Positions 25,581-34,105 are shown, numbered from the stretch's first letter. The stretch: DNA of 39,317 bases from Planctomycetota bacterium (GCA_029936315.1 JAPYTD010000007.1:10154-49470); one strand, 5' to 3'. The notes: generated by a model not told the origin, from the letters alone. Translations and numbers: made by a program.

Positions 25581-27566
25581 ATGAAGGGACTCCGTTTGCC
25601 GTTGCTGATGCTGCTCACTTTTGTGATGGCAGCCTGCAATCGTCCGGCGCCGCGCCTTGAGGGTGGGGTCAGCCGCACCGAAGCGTGGCGCCAGGAAACC
25701 GTCGAGCAGATGGCTTCGGTCATGGTGCAGGACAACGGTCGCGAAAAGCCGTTGTCGGTGCTGGCGGCCTTCCGGCTCTATGACATCCACGGTCGACGTG
25801 ACCTGAAGTACTCGGTCAAGGACGGGAGTGACAAAGAGACGAAGTTCATGCTTGAGCCCACCGAGTGGCTGCTCGATGTGATCTGCTACCCGGATCAGGC
25901 CGCGCGCTACCCGTTGTTTCGCATCGAACACAGCGGCGTGCTCGACGCGCTCGAGATCCAGAACGACGGTCAGAAACTGGACTTCGTCTACATCACATAC
26001 GACCAGGCCTACAAGGCGGGCGCCAAGCTGGATGACTTGGCCAAGGCCTACTTCAATATCGAGCAGAAGCTGCGCACTACCGTCGAGGAGCACATCCTCG
26101 AGTTGTGGCGCGACGTGCATGCCTACGACCGGCTACAGCGGCAGTTTGGCACGTTCCACTTCTCGGTGCCGATTGCCGACGCCAAGTTGCAGCAAGCGTT
26201 TGGCACCGAGCGCGTCACGGTTGGTACCATCGCCAGCCACGCAGACCAGTTCCAAGGTCTGTTGAAGCGCGAGGGGCCGGAGATGAAGGGCGCCTCGAGG
26301 GATCTGCTTGCGGTGGCCGAGTTCGTCGCAGGAGTCATCGGCTACGACGCGGATGGTTTTGGTGTCTTCGCACCGACCGAAGAAGGTGCTACGGAGTGGC
26401 TGACGATCGGTGCCGCTTTCGAACGCGTGATCAAGGGCCAGCGAGGTCACGTGGTTGATGCGCTAACGAGTCTGCAGCGCGCGACCAGCGCCGACTCGAT
26501 CCTCGACAAGGAGCGCGCGTTGCTGCAGTTCCGCGACGCGTCCATCGCGGCTGCCGGTAGCCACTACAACACCGTGCAGATCGAGCGCGAGACCTACTAT
26601 TACCGCGCTAGCTGGCACTACCAGGCGATCCACTGGTTCTTGTTTGCCTTTCTGATTGGGGTAGTGACCTGGTTGGTACCGCGCAACAAGACCCTGTGGT
26701 GGGCAAGCATGGGGATCTCGATTCTGGCCCTGGGCATGCTTAGCTACGACCTGACGCTGCGCTGCCTGATTACCGGGCATCCGCCGATCAAGAACCTCTA
26801 CGACACCTTCTTGTTCATTGCGGCAGTCGGCGTCTTGCTACTGCTCTGCACTGAGTTCGTGATGCCGCGGCGGATCGCTCTGGCAGCTGCTCCATTCGTG
26901 GGCGCCTTGCTGATCATGTTTGCGCGCATCTACGAAGTCTCGAACGCAGCCGACACGATGGATCCGCTGGTCGCGGTGCTCGACAGTAACTTTTGGCTGG
27001 CGACGCACGTGACGACGATCAACATTGGCTACGCGGCAGCGCTGGTCGCCGCGATCCTGGCCAACGTCTGGATCGTCATGCGCGTGTGCCGTCTCAGCCA
27101 TCCGAGTGATGTGCCGGCCAAGGCATTGGTCCGCATGTGCTACGGGGTGACGTGCTTCGGCCTGGTCTTCGCGGTCGTCGGCACGATCCTCGGTGGTGTC
27201 TGGGCCAACGATTCGTGGGGGCGCTTTTGGGGCTGGGACCCCAAGGAGAACGGCGCACTGATGATCTGCCTCGGCCAGATCGCATTGCTGCACGCCCGCT
27301 TCACTGGTTGGGTGCGCGACTTCGGCTTCGTTGTCTGGGCCGGCATCATCGGCATGGTCACGGTGTTCTCGTGGTTCCACGTCAACCAGCTCGGCATCGG
27401 CTTGCATAGCTACGGCTTCTCGGCCGGCCTGCGAACTGCCGTTTGGTCCTGCTACACCGTGCAGATGGGCTTCTTGATTGTCGGCACGGTCGACGTGCTG
27501 TTGCGACCGAGCCCCGCGCGTGCCGCTGCGTCCGACAAGACGCGACCCCCGATTCCGGCTGGCTAG
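25581..27566 (+). CDS. ccsA: CcsA-like cytochrome c biogenesis protein with lipoprotein-type N-terminal domain
   Basis: Partner of ResB in heme delivery. The 661 residues fall into two parts. The N-terminus is a lipoprotein-type signal ending FVMAAC (Cys19) followed by about 320 polar residues of an extracytoplasmic domain (about 20-345). The rest is a CcsA/CcmC-type membrane domain with about eight helices, from HWFLFAFLIGVVTWLV. It carries the tryptophan-rich heme motif WGRFWGWDPKENG (WGRFWGWD at 546-553) and flanking His in ATHVTTINIGY and WFHVNQLGIGLHSYG. Most CcsA proteins are about 300-350 residues and lack the N-terminal domain, so this is an extended form. AAAGGTGA lies 8 bases before ATG 25581. 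It ends the lipoprotein-resB-ccsA operon, converging on folD with a 21-base gap. Confidence 0.9.
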   Translation: MKGLRLPLLMLLTFVMAACNRPAPRLEGGVSRTEAWRQETVEQMASVMVQDNGREKPLSVLAAFRLYDIHGRRDLKYSVKDGSDKETKFMLEPTEWLLDVICYPDQAARYPLFRIEHSGVLDALEIQNDGQKLDFVYITYDQAYKAGAKLDDLAKAYFNIEQKLRTTVEEHILELWRDVHAYDRLQRQFGTFHFSVPIADAKLQQAFGTERVTVGTIASHADQFQGLLKREGPEMKGASRDLLAVAEFVAGVIGYDADGFGVFAPTEEGATEWLTIGAAFERVIKGQRGHVVDALTSLQRATSADSILDKERALLQFRDASIAAAGSHYNTVQIERETYYYRASWHYQAIHWFLFAFLIGVVTWLVPRNKTLWWASMGISILALGMLSYDLTLRCLITGHPPIKNLYDTFLFIAAVGVLLLLCTEFVMPRRIALAAAPFVGALLIMFARIYEVSNAADTMDPLVAVLDSNFWLATHVTTINIGYAAALVAAILANVWIVMRVCRLSHPSDVPAKALVRMCYGVTCFGLVFAVVGTILGGVWANDSWGRFWGWDPKENGALMICLGQIALLHARFTGWVRDFGFVVWAGIIGMVTVFSWFHVNQLGIGLHSYGFSAGLRTAVWSCYTVQMGFLIVGTVDVLLRPSPARAAASDKTRPPIPAG

Positions 27567-27587
27567 ACCTGCTGGCTAACCGGGCGC

Positions 27588-28430
27588 CTAGACCTCGGCG
27601 CCGGCGGCACGAAGCGTGTTGCGCAGCAGCATTGCGACCGTCACCGGACCGACGCCACCCGGAACTGGCGTCAGGAAGCCGGCGACCTCATTCGCCGACG
27701 CAAAATCGACATCGCCAACGATCTTGCCGTCCGCTCCCTGGTTGATGCCGACATCGATCACGCAGGCTCCGGGCTTGATCATGTCGCCGTGCACGAGGCC
27801 CGCCTTGCCAACTGCGACCACGATGATGTCGGCGCGGCGCGTGTGCTCGACCACGTTGCGGGTTCCGATGTGGCAAACGGTTACCGTCGACAGATGGTGG
27901 AGCAGCAAGACCGCGATCGGCTTGCCGACGATCTCGCTGTGGCCGACGACGACGGTCTCGGCGCCGCGCAGATCCATGCCGGTCGCGACGATCAGTTGTT
28001 GCGCCGCCGCCGCGGTGCATGGCGGCAACAGCGGCTCCTCATAGAGGATCGCGCCCATATTCGAAGGGTGCATGCCTTCGACATCTTTACGCGGATCGAT
28101 CGCCATTTGCACCGTGCGTGGATCAATGCCCGGCGGCAATGGTCGTTGCACCAGCATGCCGGACACGTCGGCGCGACTGTTCAATCCTGCAATAACCGAG
28201 AGGAGATCCGCCTCGGTCGTGCCGACCGGCAGATTCACGGTGTCCATGTCGATGCCGACTTCTGCAGCAGCACGCCGCTGATTGCGGACATATACAGCAG
28301 CTGCCGGGTTCTGTCCGATCTCAACTGAGACCAAACGCACGGGGCGGTCGCCAAAAGCATCACGAGACTCGCGCAGGCGTTCTCGCATGCGCTTGGCGAT
28401 CTGTTTTCCGTCGAGAAGTTGAGCGGGCAC
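27588..28430 (-). CDS. folD: Bifunctional methylenetetrahydrofolate dehydrogenase / methenyl-THF cyclohydrolase
   Basis: FolD interconverts 5,10-methylene- and 10-formyl-tetrahydrofolate, feeding purine and formyl-methionine synthesis. The 280 residues match the family, with the NADP domain motifs VVGHSEIVGKPIAVLLL, TVTVCHIGTRN, ADIIVVAVGKAGLV, VIDVGIN, GDVDF and TPVPGGVGPVTVAMLL. The folate-site residues are altered. The catalytic YxxxK motif reads YVRNQ, with Gln51 where the general Lys normally sits; the usual VQLPLP is VQRPLP (Gln95 kept); and KDVDG is KDVEG (Glu118). These positions line up at the expected spacing, so the change is not an alignment artefact. The GTG at 28430 is the only sensible start. 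The gene is divergent from the rhomboid gene. Confidence 0.93.
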   Translation of the reverse strand: MPAQLLDGKQIAKRMRERLRESRDAFGDRPVRLVSVEIGQNPAAAVYVRNQRRAAAEVGIDMDTVNLPVGTTEADLLSVIAGLNSRADVSGMLVQRPLPPGIDPRTVQMAIDPRKDVEGMHPSNMGAILYEEPLLPPCTAAAAQQLIVATGMDLRGAETVVVGHSEIVGKPIAVLLLHHLSTVTVCHIGTRNVVEHTRRADIIVVAVGKAGLVHGDMIKPGACVIDVGINQGADGKIVGDVDFASANEVAGFLTPVPGGVGPVTVAMLLRNTLRAAGAEV

Positions 28431-28460
28431 GGGCTACGTCTCCGGTTGGGGTTGTGCCGA

Positions 28461-28489
28461 AAGATACAGGACGTGCACCCCGCACCCAA
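28461..28489 (-). promoter_or_regulatory. Candidate folD promoter
   Basis: Read on the minus strand, TTGGGT (28484-28489) and TATCTT (28461-28466) are spaced by exactly 17 bases, giving a moderate sigma-70-like promoter about 30 bases before the folD start. The 68-base divergent gap must also hold the rhomboid promoter. Confidence 0.4.
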
Positions 28490-28498
28490 CAGCGAGAC

Positions 28499-29353
28499 AT
28501 GAGCATCCAAGGCCCACAGTTGCCGGCAATGACCCCCGCGATCAAGCACCTGCTGATCATCAACACCGTCATCTTCGCCCTGAACGCGATTCTACTCGGC
28601 CGCCTCAGCGCCCCTGGGACCGATGGTGGCGGCTATTGGTTCGCGTTTTCGTGGGAACTCGGCACCGAGGGTTACGGCCTCGGCATCCTGCGTCTGCTGA
28701 CCTACCAGTTCACGCATAGTTTCTCCGATGCGTGGCACTTCTTCGGTAACATGATGGTGCTCTACTTCATGGGCGGCATCTCGGAGGAGCGGCTCGGCTA
28801 TCGCGGCACATGCAAGCTCTACGTGCTGGGCGGCATCTGCGGCGCGGTGCTGCATCTGATTCTGGCATCGATCCAAGGCTATGCGAACGTGCCGTTGGTC
28901 GGCGCCAGTGGCGCCTGCTACTCGTTCTTGGTCTACGGCGCGTGTCATCGACCGCGCGTGATGGTGTTTGGCATCATTGCACTTTGGGTGTTCGCGGCGG
29001 TGTTGGTCTTCGTGGCCTTCTACCAGACGTTTGTCGAACTCGCAGGTGGCTATGGCGGTGGCGTTGCGCACAGTGCCCACCTCGGCGGGGCCGCGCTCGG
29101 CTTCCTCGCCTTCAAGCAGAACCTGTTCGTTGACTGGGCTGGTATCGGCGGCGACCAGCCGCGGCCGGGCCTCGTTGCTGGAATGGTGGCCAAGATGAAG
29201 CAGAAGCGCGCCCAACGGGAGCACGGTAACGCCATGGCGCGACAGCAGCAGTTGGACCAGATCCTGGCCAAGGTCAAGAGCGACGGTCTGGCCGCGCTGA
29301 CCGGGTCCGAGCGTAAGTTCCTCGAGCAAGTCAGCAAGCAGGGCCAGAAGTAA
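28499..29353 (+). CDS. Rhomboid-family intramembrane serine protease
   Basis: Rhomboids cut transmembrane segments of membrane proteins within the bilayer. The 284 residues have six or so hydrophobic helices (about 15-205). The signature residues are AWHFFGNM (H80, N84), GASGACYSF with catalytic Ser137, and HSAHLGGAALGF with catalytic His194. After the last helix, a roughly 75-residue basic cytoplasmic tail ends in LDQILAKVKSDGLAALTGSERKFLEQVSK. I recall that closing helix motif at the end of many bacterial rhomboids. ATG 28499 is used; an ATG 10 codons later is possible. It is divergent from folD, and the substrate is unknown. Confidence 0.92.
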   Translation: MSIQGPQLPAMTPAIKHLLIINTVIFALNAILLGRLSAPGTDGGGYWFAFSWELGTEGYGLGILRLLTYQFTHSFSDAWHFFGNMMVLYFMGGISEERLGYRGTCKLYVLGGICGAVLHLILASIQGYANVPLVGASGACYSFLVYGACHRPRVMVFGIIALWVFAAVLVFVAFYQTFVELAGGYGGGVAHSAHLGGAALGFLAFKQNLFVDWAGIGGDQPRPGLVAGMVAKMKQKRAQREHGNAMARQQQLDQILAKVKSDGLAALTGSERKFLEQVSKQGQK

Positions 29354-29384
29354 GCCGCATCGGCTGCGTCTGGCGAGCCACTTG

Positions 29385-29392
29385 GCTAGGAT
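29385..29392 (+). promoter_or_regulatory. -10-like element before the large secreted protein gene
   Basis: GGCTAGGAT contains TAGGAT (29387-29392), a moderate -10 match lying 22 bases before ATG 29415. It supports that start over the overlapping ATG at 29391. Confidence 0.25.
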
Positions 29393-29414
29393 GGGGCACT
29401 ACCCCTCCACGCCG

Positions 29415-31535
29415 ATGATGCGCCATACCCCGACTGTCATTCTCGCCTCCCTGCTGCTGGCTCTGACCTCCGCGCTGTCTGCGCAGGAGATGTCACAGGC
29501 TGAGTTCCGCAAGATGTGGAGCCAGGGCATCAATCTCGAGGACGACAAGATCCTCGACAAGGCGATGAAGCGTGGCGCGCTCCACGCGATTATGTGCTAC
29601 GAAGAGTTCTGGACCGTTGCCAGCAGGGGTGCCAACGACAGCGCTGAGCTCAACTGCGAAGCGTTGATGGCGTCGTGGGAACGGCTGTTCAATACCCGGG
29701 CTACGCTGGAGAAGGTGCAGCGGTGGGTCGATGGTGCGTCGCCTTCGATGCACAAACGGATACGCAGCATTCGCACCAACGCGGCCAGGCTCTGGGGCGA
29801 CTACCTGGAAAACGTCGCAACCGGTTTGGTCAAGAAGGACTATCAGTCGTGCTTCGATGACTTCGTCACCTTGGCCAAGAGTGCTGAGGGCGTCGGCCAC
29901 TTCCAGGAAGCGGCGTCCCTCTGGGGACTCGCCAGCGTCATCGGCCACAAGATGCCGGGCAAGAACATCGAAGAACGCGAGGCGACTGTCTTTGCGATCC
30001 AGCAGCAGCTCGCCGGCCGCGAAAACTGGGCCTACACGTTCGACGTGCACTACAAGGTCAGCAAGGACTACGCGGAGTCCGAGTTGGTCAAGATCGAGCA
30101 CGACAAGAAGAGCGCGAGCAAGCGTAAGGATGAGGGCTACGACGCCAACGTCAAGGGTGTTGAGACGTTGATCATGCCCAAGGCCGTCGCCAAGAAGTAC
30201 AAGCTGAAGTTCGCGGCTCTGACCGATTGGAAGAAAACACTCGACTACGGCCCGCGTGGTGGCCCGGTGCCTTCCTACTGGTGGCTCGATTCGCTTGGCG
30301 AAGACGGTTCGACCCGCAAGATGGGTTGGTTTCGTCAGCGCGACATGTATTTGATTCGGCGCGGCGCTACGAAGTTTGCCGTCAACTGGTTGCCCGAGGA
30401 CGCCAAGACCGCGTTTGCGATCAAGGTCACGCCGAAGGCCAAGCCTTCGACGTTCTACCTTGCTGATGATAAGGAGGTGCCCTACGCGATGTTCTTCTGG
30501 ATGGGCACAGATCAGGAGCCGACCGGTGTCGCCCAGTGCAACTACTCGCCAACCGGCAAGCTTGCCAACATCTACTACCGCAGCGCCAGCAGCTGGAAGA
30601 CGACGATCGAGAAGCAGCCCCTGGTTTTCTATGACGACGATGCCAGCGGCAAACCGGGTGATGGCGAGCCGTTCAAGGGCGAGTTCAGGTCGCACATCCT
30701 CGGTGACGCCACTGGCTCTGGCATCCTGGTGCCGCTGTTCGACTCGATGAAGGTCGGCAAGGGTAAGCGCATCCCGTACTCGCAGTTCGTCAAGTTGGCG
30801 GCTGGTTGGCACTACATCGAGATCGCCGGTGGCGCCGATGTCGCGGTGCGCCCGCTCAACCCCGAATACGTCAAGATCGGCAAGGTCAAGTTGACGTGGA
30901 CGGGCAACAAGCCGACGGTGCCGGATCAGCTCGTGATCCAAGGACGCGGCGACTACGCAGGCGCGATCTTCGAGGTGGCTGGCGGCAAGCCAGTCGAAGT
31001 GCCCGCCGGCGAGTACAGCGTCATCTGGGGTCGCATCGCGCACGGCAAGGGCGCGCGCGTGCAGACGGCACAGATCTATCCGGGCGAGGAGAGCAAGAGC
31101 TTCGTCGTCAAGGCTGGCGAGACGTTTGGCCTGGCCATGGGCGGGGACTTCACCCTCAACTTCGATCGCCAGGGAGATCGCAATGCGTCGATCGATGCCC
31201 TGAGCATTTGCGTCACCGAGAAGTCCGGTTGCAAGATCACCGCCATGCACGGCATCCCGCTCCGCTGTGAGGCGTTCGCCAGCATCCACAGCAAACTCAA
31301 GGGCGCCAAGAAGGTGGGGGAGTTCGTGCCGTTCACGAACGATCAGCTGATTCTCAAGGCGTCGCAGCAGTACAACAACCTGGGCTTCATGGTCGCGACC
31401 TTCCCGATGCCGAAGCGCTACCGGCAGGGCGAGATGGCCATCACGATGAAGTTCCCGGTCGACGGCACCAAGCTGACCTTGCATGCGGCCAAGAAGCACA
31501 AGTTCTTTGGCAAGCTGAAGAACGTGTGGAAGTAG
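29415..31535 (+). CDS. Large secreted protein of unknown function
   Basis: A 706-residue exported protein with a standard signal peptide (MMRHTPTVILASLLLALTSALSAQ, in two parts, cleaved after SAQ at about residue 24). The first half (about 25-250) is helical, with KMWSQGINLEDDKILDKAMK and a regular Trp/Tyr pattern. The second half (about 280-700) is beta-rich, including a Gly-rich strand region IEIAGGADVAVRPLNPEYVK and an Asp-rich turn YDDDASGKPGDGEP that could bind calcium. It ends in a basic stretch, KKHKFFGKLKNVWK. No catalytic motif or known family is recognised. Two consecutive ATGs (29415, 29418) precede the signal peptide; ATG 29391 would add a non-signal lead. It stands alone between the rhomboid gene and serS, and is likely periplasmic or outer-surface. 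Confidence 0.75.
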   Translation: MMRHTPTVILASLLLALTSALSAQEMSQAEFRKMWSQGINLEDDKILDKAMKRGALHAIMCYEEFWTVASRGANDSAELNCEALMASWERLFNTRATLEKVQRWVDGASPSMHKRIRSIRTNAARLWGDYLENVATGLVKKDYQSCFDDFVTLAKSAEGVGHFQEAASLWGLASVIGHKMPGKNIEEREATVFAIQQQLAGRENWAYTFDVHYKVSKDYAESELVKIEHDKKSASKRKDEGYDANVKGVETLIMPKAVAKKYKLKFAALTDWKKTLDYGPRGGPVPSYWWLDSLGEDGSTRKMGWFRQRDMYLIRRGATKFAVNWLPEDAKTAFAIKVTPKAKPSTFYLADDKEVPYAMFFWMGTDQEPTGVAQCNYSPTGKLANIYYRSASSWKTTIEKQPLVFYDDDASGKPGDGEPFKGEFRSHILGDATGSGILVPLFDSMKVGKGKRIPYSQFVKLAAGWHYIEIAGGADVAVRPLNPEYVKIGKVKLTWTGNKPTVPDQLVIQGRGDYAGAIFEVAGGKPVEVPAGEYSVIWGRIAHGKGARVQTAQIYPGEESKSFVVKAGETFGLAMGGDFTLNFDRQGDRNASIDALSICVTEKSGCKITAMHGIPLRCEAFASIHSKLKGAKKVGEFVPFTNDQLILKASQQYNNLGFMVATFPMPKRYRQGEMAITMKFPVDGTKLTLHAAKKHKFFGKLKNVWK

Positions 31536-31654
31536 GACTTCGCCCGCTGGCCTGCTGTTGAATCCGCTGTGCTAGCAGGTGGTTGCCGTTCTTCGCGCAA
31601 GCTGAGGAAGTAGCGGCGGGACTCCCCAGGAACGTGGCTGCAAGGCAGTGTCGC

Positions 31655-31663
31655 GGCTACACT
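31655..31663 (+). promoter_or_regulatory. -10-like element before serS
   Basis: GGCTACACT contains TACACT (31658-31663), four of six matches to TATAAT, ending 10 bases before the serS ATG. No convincing -35 is seen. Confidence 0.25.
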
Positions 31664-31673
31664 TCGCCGCGAC

Positions 31674-32960
31674 ATGCTGGATATCAAGGTGCTGCGCGAG
31701 AACCCCGATGCTGCGCGCTCGGGGGCTATCAAGAAACACATGCCCGATCGAGCGGAGGCCGTTGATCGGGCCCTCGCGTTCGACGCAGAGTTGCGTGCGC
31801 TGATTCCGCGCCTCGATGCGATGCGCTCCGAGCAGAAGGCTGGCGGCAAGGTGCTCGGCAAGCTGAACCCCGAAGAGCGTGTGGTGTTTCTGGCAAAACA
31901 GAAGCAGTTAAAGGCCGAACTGTCCGTGCTCGAAGGTGAGGAGAAGCTGCTCAAGGAGAAACTCGCCGAACAGTTGGGTTTGGTTCCCAACATTCCGGAC
32001 CCCGAGGTTCCGGATGGTAAGGACGACTCGCAGAACACCGAAGTGCGTCGCGTTGGCGAAGTGCGCGTCTTCGACTTCCCGGTGCGGGCGCACTACGACA
32101 TTGGTGAGGCGCAGGGCTGGATCGACTTCGCGCGGGCGGCCGACATGGCGGGTTCGCGCAACTACATGCTGTTCGGCGATCTCGTGCTTCTGCAAGACGC
32201 GATCCTTCGCTTTGCAGTCGACCTGTTGGTGGAGCGCGGCTTCGTGCCGATTGACCCGCCGTTGCTGGTCCGCGATGCGGCAATGTTCGGCACCGGTTTC
32301 TTTCCCGGTGGCGAGGAGCAGACCTATCGCTGTGAGAAGGATGGCCTCAACCTGATCGGCACCAGTGAAGTTCCAGTGACATCGTTGCACGCCGGCGAGA
32401 TCCTCGCGGAGAAGGACTTGCCGAAGAAATACGTTGCGCGTTCCGCCTGCTTCCGCCGCGAAGCGGGAACCTACGGCAAGGACACGCGCGGTCTGTATCG
32501 CGTGCACCAGTTCCATAAGGTCGAGCAGGTCATCGTCGACATCAACGACAAGGAACGTTCGCTCGAGCATCACGAGTCGATCGTGCAGAACGCCGAAGAC
32601 CTGTTGCAGGCGTGCGATCTGCCGTATCGCGTCGTCAACGTTTGTGGCGGCGACCTCGGCGTGCCGCAGGCGATGAAGTACGACATCGAAACGTGGATGC
32701 CGTCGCGCGAGAGCTTCAGCGAAACGCACTCGGCGTCACGCTTCTACGACTACCAGGCGCGGCGTCTGAACCTTCGCTACCGGCCGGAGAAGGGCAAGCC
32801 CTTGTTCTGCCACACGCTCAACAACACCGTGGCTGCGAGCCCGCGCATTCTGATCCCGCTGTTGGAGAACCATCAGAATGCGGATGGCACGGTCAACGTA
32901 CCGGAGCGGTTGCGGCCGTTCCTTGGTGGTCGCGAGGTCTTGGGCAAACCGGTCTTCTAG
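31674..32960 (+). CDS. serS: Serine-tRNA ligase
   Basis: Charges tRNA-Ser with serine (class II synthetase). The 428 residues comprise an N-terminal helical hairpin arm that grips the tRNA long variable loop (about 1-110; it starts MLDIKVLRENPDAARSG) and the catalytic domain. Motif 2 is SACFRREAGTYGKDTRGLYR followed by HQFHKVEQ; motif 3 is NNTVAASPRILIPLLENHQ followed by DGTVNVPERLRPFLGG. TSEVPVTSLHAGEI is the Ser-binding TxE region. Motif 3 uses the NNTVAASPR form instead of the E. coli-like NGSGLAVGR; I recall that form from other phyla, and its ATP-binding Arg is kept. It converges on the pseudopilin operon with a 44-base gap and no visible terminator. Confidence 0.96.
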   Translation: MLDIKVLRENPDAARSGAIKKHMPDRAEAVDRALAFDAELRALIPRLDAMRSEQKAGGKVLGKLNPEERVVFLAKQKQLKAELSVLEGEEKLLKEKLAEQLGLVPNIPDPEVPDGKDDSQNTEVRRVGEVRVFDFPVRAHYDIGEAQGWIDFARAADMAGSRNYMLFGDLVLLQDAILRFAVDLLVERGFVPIDPPLLVRDAAMFGTGFFPGGEEQTYRCEKDGLNLIGTSEVPVTSLHAGEILAEKDLPKKYVARSACFRREAGTYGKDTRGLYRVHQFHKVEQVIVDINDKERSLEHHESIVQNAEDLLQACDLPYRVVNVCGGDLGVPQAMKYDIETWMPSRESFSETHSASRFYDYQARRLNLRYRPEKGKPLFCHTLNNTVAASPRILIPLLENHQNADGTVNVPERLRPFLGGREVLGKPVF

Positions 32961-33004
32961 GCCGAGGGCCCCTAGAGCCGGTAGCTTTCGCGCTCGAACA
33001 GGCC

Positions 33005-34105
33005 TTAGCCCCCGAACAGGCCGCCGGCGTTGCCGCCGGCGTTGCCGAAGAATTGACTGAAGTTGAAGCCAGGTGGCAATTGGGTTGGGGCCTGGCCGCC
33101 ACCGGGGGCACTAGCCCTTCCGCCGGTCGACGTGCGGCCGCCCTTGCCGTCGGAGCCTGCACCTTTGCGGCCACGGGCGTCGCGGTTGGCACCAAGTCCT
33201 TCGCGACCGGCATTGGTCACCTCGGTCTTCGAGCCGCCCGGTCCAGCCGGTCCGCCTGGGCCGCCGGGACCTGCCGGACCTTCTGGGCCCTCGGCTTGTT
33301 CGGCTTCGGGTGGCGGTGGCAACACTGGGATGCGAGCGTTGTTGGCCGCGAGGATTTCGTCCAGACGATCGTCGAACACGAAGTGGCGCACGTAAGTCTT
33401 CTCAGCACCTTCGAAGTCCTCGACTTCAATGTCGCTGACGACGTTGCGGCTGCTGCGTCGGCGTTCGATGATGAACTCGATCTTGATGCGCTTGGGCAGC
33501 TTGTCTTCGGTCGAGCTATCCCACTCGAGCAACTCTTCGGCGCCGTAGCCGAGGGTGTCGAAGTAACGGATCTTGAAGCTCTTGATGCGGTCGTGAACCA
33601 GCTGGAACGAGCCCTCGGTGCTGATCTCGTTGTCAACCATGGGGTCTTCGCGACGCCACAGTTCGAACACGTCGCGGAAGTCACGGTTCGGTTTGAACCA
33701 GTAACCGACTTCGTTGATCGTCGTCTTGTGCGCGATGCTCTGCAGGTCGGTAACGGTGCCGACCGAATCGGTCGTCGTCAAAAAGTTCATGCGGTCGGCG
33801 TCACGTCCGTTGACGTCCGCCGGCATACCCTTGAAGACCTTGTTGTCGCGGATGTTGTAGGTCCACAAACCGCGGAGGTCGCGTTCGATCAGGTTGAGGA
33901 TGCGCGGGCCGGCTTCGCTGGACTCGGCCAGGTCGTCGACGACGTCACGCGCGTTCAACATGATGTGGAACGTTGTGCCGACGGTCAGCATGACGGTTGC
34001 AGTGATCGCAATCGCCAACAGCACTTCGATCAACGTGAAGCCGGATTGCCTTCTGGTCGGCTTGATGAACCTGTTGGTCGGCTTGATGAATCTGTTGGTG
34101 GTCAT
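33005..34105 (-). CDS. gspJ: Type II secretion minor pseudopilin GspJ-like, with collagen-like tail
   Basis: Minor pseudopilin of the tip complex of a type II secretion pseudopilus. The 366 residues begin with a basic leader and the prepilin peptidase site SGFTLIEVLLAIAITATVML (cleavage after Gly, Glu at +5 of the mature chain), followed by the usual globular domain (about 50-260). Two features are odd. The leader holds a tandem duplication NRFIKPT-NRFIKPT. After about residue 262 the protein changes to a Gly/Pro collagen-like stretch (EGPEGPAGPGGPGGPAGPGG), then a Gly/Ser/Asn-rich end finishing NAGGNAGGLFGG; typical GspJ stops near 200 residues. It is the last gene of the cluster; its ATG overlaps the gspI stop by 4 bases. 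Confidence 0.85.
   Translation of the reverse strand: MTTNRFIKPTNRFIKPTRRQSGFTLIEVLLAIAITATVMLTVGTTFHIMLNARDVVDDLAESSEAGPRILNLIERDLRGLWTYNIRDNKVFKGMPADVNGRDADRMNFLTTTDSVGTVTDLQSIAHKTTINEVGYWFKPNRDFRDVFELWRREDPMVDNEISTEGSFQLVHDRIKSFKIRYFDTLGYGAEELLEWDSSTEDKLPKRIKIEFIIERRRSSRNVVSDIEVEDFEGAEKTYVRHFVFDDRLDEILAANNARIPVLPPPPEAEQAEGPEGPAGPGGPGGPAGPGGSKTEVTNAGREGLGANRDARGRKGAGSDGKGGRTSTGGRASAPGGGQAPTQLPPGFNFSQFFGNAGGNAGGLFGG
34055..34096. repeat. 21-base tandem duplication in the gspJ leader
   Basis: Two head-to-tail copies (34055-34075 and 34076-34096) differ at one base. Each encodes NRFIKPT in gspJ, so the reading frame is kept while the prepilin leader is lengthened by 7 residues. Confidence 0.95.

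Noticed and set aside
29493-31499. 668-codon open frame on the minus strand opposite the large secreted protein gene
   Set aside because: It is the mirror of a real gene with G/C-rich third positions; its product is rich in Arg, Leu, His and Asp with no motif or signal peptide, while the plus strand gives a signal peptide and gene-like codon use.
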